NCBI RefSeq assembly: GCF_946481155.1
Contig: NZ_CAMLMK010000009.1
Location: 1 to 44,710 of the forward strand
Source of the DNA: an uncultured Flavobacterium sp.
Lineage (GTDB): Bacteria; Bacteroidota; Bacteroidia; Flavobacteriales; Flavobacteriaceae
DNA length: 44,710 bases
Direction of reading: 5' to 3'
Below the pieces are notes generated by a model. That model was not told the origin of the DNA, made no database searches, and saw nothing but the letters and a program-made list of their open reading frames with translations. Below are positions 40,184 to 44,710 of the stretch, piece by piece (within the stretch, counting starts at the first letter, position 1; every line of letters begins with the position of its first letter). The translations under genes and the position numbers were made by a program.

Positions 40184-43100
40184 ATGGAAAAACAATTAAA
40201 AAGTTTATTGCTCTTAAGCATGCTGTCGGGTAGCTTTTTAATAAGCGCTCAAACTCCGCAGGAAAGGAGTAAAATTGCAGGTAGCTACAACAAGGAACAG
40301 TTGGACAAGCTATCAACTGAGTTTCGTTCTAAGGAGAACAAACAAAAATCTGAGGCTCTTGCCTTTGCAAAAGCAAACAATCTTCCCATTCGGCTAATAC
40401 TTGAAGACGGAGGTATTGCAGAGCTTCAAAAAATAGATAACGGAACGCCAATCTATTACAGAACATTTAATGTGGCGGCCGCAAAATCTACAAGAGCAAA
40501 TCATTTGCATTCCGGAGGGAGTTTAGGACTCGATTTAAATGGGCAAAACATGATTGCTTATGTATGGGATGGTGGTCACGCCAGAGTAACGCATCAGGAG
40601 TATGATGGAGTTGGAGGCACAAATAGAGTCACCGTTGAAGATGCTTCTTCAGAAGGCGGCACCTCTTTAAATTTTCATGCGGCTCACGTTGTAGGAACAA
40701 TTGGAGCTTCAGGTTTTACGGCTAATGCAAAAGGGATGGCACCCCAATCAAAAGTTAAGAGCTTTATGTGGAACAGTGATTTATCGGAAGCTACCACTGC
40801 TGCTGCTGCGGGTATGTTGCTTTCAAACCATTCCTATGGCTATAGATCCGATCTGGTAAGCGACTATTATTTTGGCGCCTATATCCAGGAATCCAAAGAC
40901 TGGGATGCATTATTATACAATGCGCCGTATTATTTAATGGTCGTAGCTGCAGGGAACGATGGCGCTACTAATTATAACGGATCACCGTTGAACAGCAGCC
41001 TTCCGCAATATGACAAATTAACGGGGCACGCAACGTCAAAAAACAATTTGGTTGTAGCTAATGCTAATGATGCCAATATTGACACTAATGGGAATTTAGT
41101 TTCTGTTTCAATCAATAGCACCAGTAGCCAGGGACCAACAGATGATTTAAGAATCAAACCGGATATTACAGGAAATGGAACAGGTGTCTATTCAACGTAT
41201 GAAACCAGCGACAGTGCTTACGGGTCTATCAGCGGGACATCAATGGCTTCACCCAATGTAACAGGGACATTATTGTTATTGCAACAGCATCACAACAACA
41301 AAAAAGGCGCTTACATGCGTTCGGCTACCTTAAAAGGATTGGCTTTACATACAGCCGATGATGCAGGAACAGCAGGCCCGGATGCTAATTTTGGCTGGGG
41401 ACTTTTAAATGCAAAACGCGCAGCTCAGGCAATTACAGATAGCGGCGATAAATCCATAATAAACGAATTAACGCTTACAGCCGGTCAAACCTATACTATA
41501 AATGTAAATAGCGATGGTGTAAACAAGTTAATCGCTTCAATATGCTGGACAGATCCTGCTGGGACGGCAACTACATCGTTAAATTCCGGCACTGCGAGAC
41601 TGGTTAACGACCTTGATATCAGAATTTCAAAATCGGGAACAACTTATTTGCCATGGAGATTAACAGGAGTAAATACAAATGAATTAGGAGATAATGTAAA
41701 AGATCCATTTGAAAGAGTTGAGGTTTCAGGAGCATCCGGAACCTATACAATAACAATTACCCATAAAGGAACTACGCTTTCAGGAAATAGTCAGAACTAC
41801 TCTTTAGTGGTAACAGGGATAGCAACTGCAGTAGCGGATACTACGGCTCCGTCGGCTCCAACCAATTTGGCTGCTTCAGGAACTACGCAAACATCAACTA
41901 ATTTATCGTGGACAGCTTCAACAGACAATGTGGGTGTAACGGGTTATGATGTGTACAGAGGAACTACTTTAGTAACAACTGTAACTGGAACTACATATAC
42001 CGCTACCGGTTTAACAGCTTCAACAGCTTATACCTTCTCTGTAAAAGCAAAAGATGCTGCCGGAAATGTTTCGGCTTCAAGCAATACAGTTAATGTAACC
42101 ACATTGGCTCCTGCCGGGGACACAATCGCTCCGTCAGCCCCAACAAACCTTGCTGCTTCAGGAACGACTTCAACTTCAACTAATTTATCATGGACCGCAT
42201 CGACTGATAACGTAGGTGTAACAGGCTATGATGTTTACAGAGGAACTACTTTAGTAACAACTGTAACAGGAACTACTTATACAGCAACGGGTTTAACAGC
42301 TTCAACTGCTTATACCTTTTCTGTAAAAGCAAAAGATGCTGCAGGAAATGTTTCTGCCTCAAGTAATACGGTTAATGTAACTACATTGGCTCCTGCCGGG
42401 GACACAATCGCTCCGTCGGCCCCAACAAACCTTGCTGCTTCGGGAACGACTTCAACTTCCACAAATCTATCATGGACGGCTTCAACAGATAACGTTGGTG
42501 TAACAGGATATGATGTTTACAGAGGAACTACTTTATTAACTACAGTAACCGGAACTACGTATACAGCAACTGGTTTAACAGCTTCAACGGCTTATACTTT
42601 CTCTGTAAAAGCTAAAGATGCCGCTGGAAATATTTCTGCATCAAGTAATACAGTTAATGTAACTACTTCTCCTTCAGGCATTACATATTGTAATTCAAAA
42701 GGGAACAGTGTGGTAGATGAGTTTATTGATTATGTAGCCTTAAACAATATGGCTAATCCAACCGGAGCTAATGCGGGTTATGGTAACTTTACCAATTTAG
42801 TGGCAAACGCACCGTATGGTTCAAATACTATTTACGTAAGCACAGGATTTACTGGTTCTGCTTATACGGAATACTGGGCAATCTGGATCGATTACAACAA
42901 AAACGGGACTTTTGAATCAACAGAAAAAGTTGTTGCAGGTTCTTCGTCCAGCAGCGCAACTTTATCAGGAACTTTCACAATACCGACAACAGCTTTGGCC
43001 GGAAATACCCGTATGAGAGTTCAGATGAAGTATGGTTCCGCTCCGACTGCTTGTGAAACGTTTAGCTACGGAGAGGTGGAAGATTATACCGTAAATATCG

Positions 43101-43393
43101 GAGCTCCTGCAATGGCCACTCTTGCAACAACAACCAGCACTCAGCTTGGAAATGAAGCCAGTGCGTTTGATTTGACTTTATATCCGAACCCGGCTGATAA
43201 CAATTTACATATAGCTACGGTTGACGGACGTGAAGTATCTTACAGAATAGTAAATTACTTAGGCCAGGAAGTTGGAAAAGGAAAATTCACGAAAGAAGAA
43301 AGCATCAATGTAAGCGATCTTACCGGCGGAATTTATATTTTCGAAATCAATGATGGCCAGAAAACAATCTCGAAGCGCTTTGTTAAGAGGTAA
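40184..43393 (+). CDS. Secreted subtilisin-like (S8) protease with three FN3 units, GEVED and T9SS sorting domain
   Basis: A 1069-residue T9SS cargo protease. Signal peptide ends FLISAQ (about 23). The S8 catalytic triad is readable as Asp129 (VWDGG), His165 (HAAHVVGTI) and Ser353 (GTSMASPN), with the oxyanion Asn in AAGND. Residues about 420-548 form a P-domain-like beta region (TLTAGQTYTINV). Three FN3 units (about 551-641, 644-736, 738-828) are almost identical in protein sequence but differ at many third positions. A GEVED domain (833-973) and a type A sorting domain (996-1069) end the protein. The likely role is extracellular protein degradation. Confidence 0.95.
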   Translation: MEKQLKSLLLLSMLSGSFLISAQTPQERSKIAGSYNKEQLDKLSTEFRSKENKQKSEALAFAKANNLPIRLILEDGGIAELQKIDNGTPIYYRTFNVAAAKSTRANHLHSGGSLGLDLNGQNMIAYVWDGGHARVTHQEYDGVGGTNRVTVEDASSEGGTSLNFHAAHVVGTIGASGFTANAKGMAPQSKVKSFMWNSDLSEATTAAAAGMLLSNHSYGYRSDLVSDYYFGAYIQESKDWDALLYNAPYYLMVVAAGNDGATNYNGSPLNSSLPQYDKLTGHATSKNNLVVANANDANIDTNGNLVSVSINSTSSQGPTDDLRIKPDITGNGTGVYSTYETSDSAYGSISGTSMASPNVTGTLLLLQQHHNNKKGAYMRSATLKGLALHTADDAGTAGPDANFGWGLLNAKRAAQAITDSGDKSIINELTLTAGQTYTINVNSDGVNKLIASICWTDPAGTATTSLNSGTARLVNDLDIRISKSGTTYLPWRLTGVNTNELGDNVKDPFERVEVSGASGTYTITITHKGTTLSGNSQNYSLVVTGIATAVADTTAPSAPTNLAASGTTQTSTNLSWTASTDNVGVTGYDVYRGTTLVTTVTGTTYTATGLTASTAYTFSVKAKDAAGNVSASSNTVNVTTLAPAGDTIAPSAPTNLAASGTTSTSTNLSWTASTDNVGVTGYDVYRGTTLVTTVTGTTYTATGLTASTAYTFSVKAKDAAGNVSASSNTVNVTTLAPAGDTIAPSAPTNLAASGTTSTSTNLSWTASTDNVGVTGYDVYRGTTLLTTVTGTTYTATGLTASTAYTFSVKAKDAAGNISASSNTVNVTTSPSGITYCNSKGNSVVDEFIDYVALNNMANPTGANAGYGNFTNLVANAPYGSNTIYVSTGFTGSAYTEYWAIWIDYNKNGTFESTEKVVAGSSSSSATLSGTFTIPTTALAGNTRMRVQMKYGSAPTACETFSYGEVEDYTVNIGAPAMATLATTTSTQLGNEASAFDLTLYPNPADNNLHIATVDGREVSYRIVNYLGQEVGKGKFTKEESINVSDLTGGIYIFEINDGQKTISKRFVKR
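41836..42670 (+). repeat. Three tandem FN3-coding repeats
   Basis: Units of about 280 bases begin near 41836, 42115 and 42397. Units 2 and 3 also share an identical linker at DNA level (CTCCTGCCGGGGACACAATC). The related FN3 units of the preceding gene are at about 38211-38482 and 38930-39197. They could recombine with each other and change domain number. Confidence 0.85.
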
Positions 43394-43412
43394 TATAATT
43401 GAGGTTGATTGC

Positions 43413-43442
43413 AAAAAGGCGGGAGTAATCCTGCCTTTTTTT
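43413..43442 (+). terminator. Terminator after the subtilisin-like gene
   Basis: Stem AAAAAGGCGGGA (43413-43424) with TCCTGCCTTTTT (43429-43440, one G-U pair). It resembles the terminator at 39935-39963 in both stem and flanking bases. Confidence 0.85.
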
Positions 43443-43462
43443 ATGGAGTGGAAATAAATCGG

Positions 43463-43470
43463 TAGTTTTG
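43463..43470 (+). promoter_or_regulatory. Perfect -7 box before the rRNA methyltransferase gene
   Basis: TAGTTTTG matches TAnnTTTG, 16 bases before the ATG. No TTG at the usual distance. Confidence 0.4.
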
Positions 43471-43486
43471 TCGAAAATTTGAAACA

Positions 43487-44653
43487 ATGAGTTATCCGAA
43501 AGTGATCCTGAAACCGGGAAAAGAAAAATCTGTGCAACGCCGCCATCCCTGGGTGTTCAGCGGCGCGGTATATGGCGTTAGCCAGGAATTGAATGATGGG
43601 GAAATGGTTGATGTGGTGGATTCCAATAACAAGCATCTCGGGACAGGTTACTTTAGTGATCGGGGGAGCATTGTTGTCCGCATCCTGACTTTCGGAAACG
43701 AGGTTTTTGATGCCAATTTCTGGGCGGATAAATTAAAGGGTGCCTGGGAATTACGCCTGAAATTATTGAATCTTGAAGAAACCAATGCGTTCCGTTTGAT
43801 ACATGGCGAAGGCGACGGAATCCCTGGCCTGATCATTGATTATTACGATAAAAACTGGGTTTTGCAGGCGCATTCCAGCGGAATTTTTCAGGAAATTGAG
43901 AAAATAGCGGAAGCCATCAAACAAAATTTCTCCGACTATTGCGAAACGATCTACTGTAAAAGCAGTGGAACCCTTCCTCAAACCGGAAAAGATTTCTTCC
44001 TTTTTGGAGATAAACCCGAAACCATAGCTAAAGAGAACAACATCCTTTTCGCCGTAAACTGGGTGGAAGGCCAAAAAACCGGTTTTTTCCTTGATCAAAG
44101 AGACAACCGAAAATTATTAGGACAGTACGCCAAAGGGAAAAGAGTATTAAACACTTTTTGCTACACAGGCGGATTCTCCATATATGCGATGAGCGCAGGA
44201 GCCCAATTGGTTGCTTCCGTGGATATTTCAGAAAAAGCAGTAGCACTTGCCGAAAGAAACATGGAACTGAATTTCGACGATTGCAATCACGAAGCCGTTG
44301 CTTCCGATGTTTTTACCTTCCTGAAAGAACACAACCAGCAATATGATTTAATTGTTTTAGACCCGCCGGCTTTCGCGAAAAGCATCAAAAGCAAGCATAC
44401 CGCAACCCAAGCCTATAAACGGTTGAATATAGCAGGAATGAAAGCCCTGGCGCCAAAAGGAATCCTGTTCACATTCTCCTGCTCTCAGGTAATTGACGAC
44501 GTGTTGTTTTATAACACGGTTGCCGCAGCCGCCATCGAAAGCGGAAGAAATATTCGCGTGCTGCACAAACTTACGCAAGGCCCGGATCATCCGGTAAACA
44601 TGTACCACCCGGAGGGAGCTTATCTGAAAGGGTTGGTCCTTTATGTGGAATAA
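43487..44653 (+). CDS. Class I SAM-dependent 23S rRNA cytosine methyltransferase, RlmI-like
   Basis: A 388-residue enzyme expected to place a 5-methyl group on a cytosine of 23S rRNA, as E. coli RlmI does at C1962. Residues 1-75 form a PUA RNA-binding domain (KEKSVQRRHPWVFSGAV). The methyltransferase part has the SAM-binding VLNTFCYTGGFSIYA motif, the acidic VASVDISEKA strand end, LIVLDPPAF (motif IV) and TFSCSQ with the catalytic Cys. Length and motif order match the RlmI family. It is last in the window; only 57 bases follow, with a short AGTTTTCAGT repeat. Confidence 0.92.
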   Translation: MSYPKVILKPGKEKSVQRRHPWVFSGAVYGVSQELNDGEMVDVVDSNNKHLGTGYFSDRGSIVVRILTFGNEVFDANFWADKLKGAWELRLKLLNLEETNAFRLIHGEGDGIPGLIIDYYDKNWVLQAHSSGIFQEIEKIAEAIKQNFSDYCETIYCKSSGTLPQTGKDFFLFGDKPETIAKENNILFAVNWVEGQKTGFFLDQRDNRKLLGQYAKGKRVLNTFCYTGGFSIYAMSAGAQLVASVDISEKAVALAERNMELNFDDCNHEAVASDVFTFLKEHNQQYDLIVLDPPAFAKSIKSKHTATQAYKRLNIAGMKALAPKGILFTFSCSQVIDDVLFYNTVAAAAIESGRNIRVLHKLTQGPDHPVNMYHPEGAYLKGLVLYVE

Positions 44654-44655
44654 TT

Positions 44656-44683
44656 AGTTTTCAGTCACAGTTTTCAGTTTTCT
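44656..44683 (+). repeat. Short AGTTTTCAGT direct repeat
   Basis: AGTTTTCAGT occurs at 44656-44665 and 44669-44678. Such CAGTTTTCAGT strings are, as I recall, frequent between genes in flavobacteria. The window ends before the context can be judged. Confidence 0.5.
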
Positions 44684-44710
44684 AAAATTATCTAAAAAAC
44701 AAACCCCGAA

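Noticed and set aside
41836..42670. Regular repeats considered as a CRISPR array or satellite
   Set aside because: The period of about 280 bases is coding, in frame, and encodes FN3 domains within one long gene.

Overview
The window looks like chromosomal DNA of a Flavobacterium-type member of the Bacteroidetes. The evidence is an AT-rich composition, the gliding lipoprotein GldH, three secreted proteins with type IX secretion (T9SS) C-terminal sorting domains, HU-CCDC81/SPOR and DUF4292 proteins, and upstream boxes of the Bacteroidetes form TTG-N17-23-TAnnTTTG. Most genes are ordinary core functions. No tRNA, rRNA, CRISPR array, IS element or prophage was seen.

Layout. 1-1860: 3' end of atpA and all of atpG. 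1995-8692: a six-gene set that I consider the best candidate for an undescribed system. It holds two coiled-coil proteins (one membrane-anchored), a membrane-anchored periplasmic substrate-binding domain fused to an OmpA-like peptidoglycan-binding domain, a TauC/SsuC-like ABC permease, its ATPase, and a CbbX/EccA-like AAA+ ATPase. A strong terminator-like hairpin sits inside the set, directly before the permease start. 8987-10486: two related small lipoproteins flanking a GNAT acetyltransferase. 10523-16982: a Wzx-like flippase, dut, a sugar-nucleotidyltransferase, a TPR protein, a DUF4292 lipoprotein and an EnvC-like protein, which together suggest envelope assembly. 17050-18575 (minus): acyl-CoA thioesterase and an HU-CCDC81/SPOR membrane protein. 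18859-21824: dprA, trpS (minus) and plsC.

21923-24715 (minus): a small lipoprotein, an ECF sigma factor and a 606-residue protein with an N-terminal cytoplasmic/TM part, a long linker and a C-terminal beta-barrel, an architecture expected of a dual-membrane-spanning anti-sigma factor. 24806-25810 (minus): recA. 26008-31658: trhO with an unusual C-terminal domain, a RicT/PSP1 protein, gldH and a class A penicillin-binding protein. 31732-33510: the two subunits of a 3-oxoacid CoA-transferase, interrupted by an S23-type four-helix-bundle gene with inverted flanking repeats. 33696-43393: three large T9SS cargo proteins (M4 metallopeptidase, beta-propeller protein, subtilisin-like protease) that share sorting domains and, for two of them, FN3 and GEVED modules. 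A remnant of a second scoB 3' end plus terminator lies just after the M4 peptidase, evidence of a past rearrangement. 43487-44653: an RlmI-like 23S rRNA methyltransferase.

Domain calls rest on reading motifs by eye; no searches were run. Promoter calls are pattern matches only.
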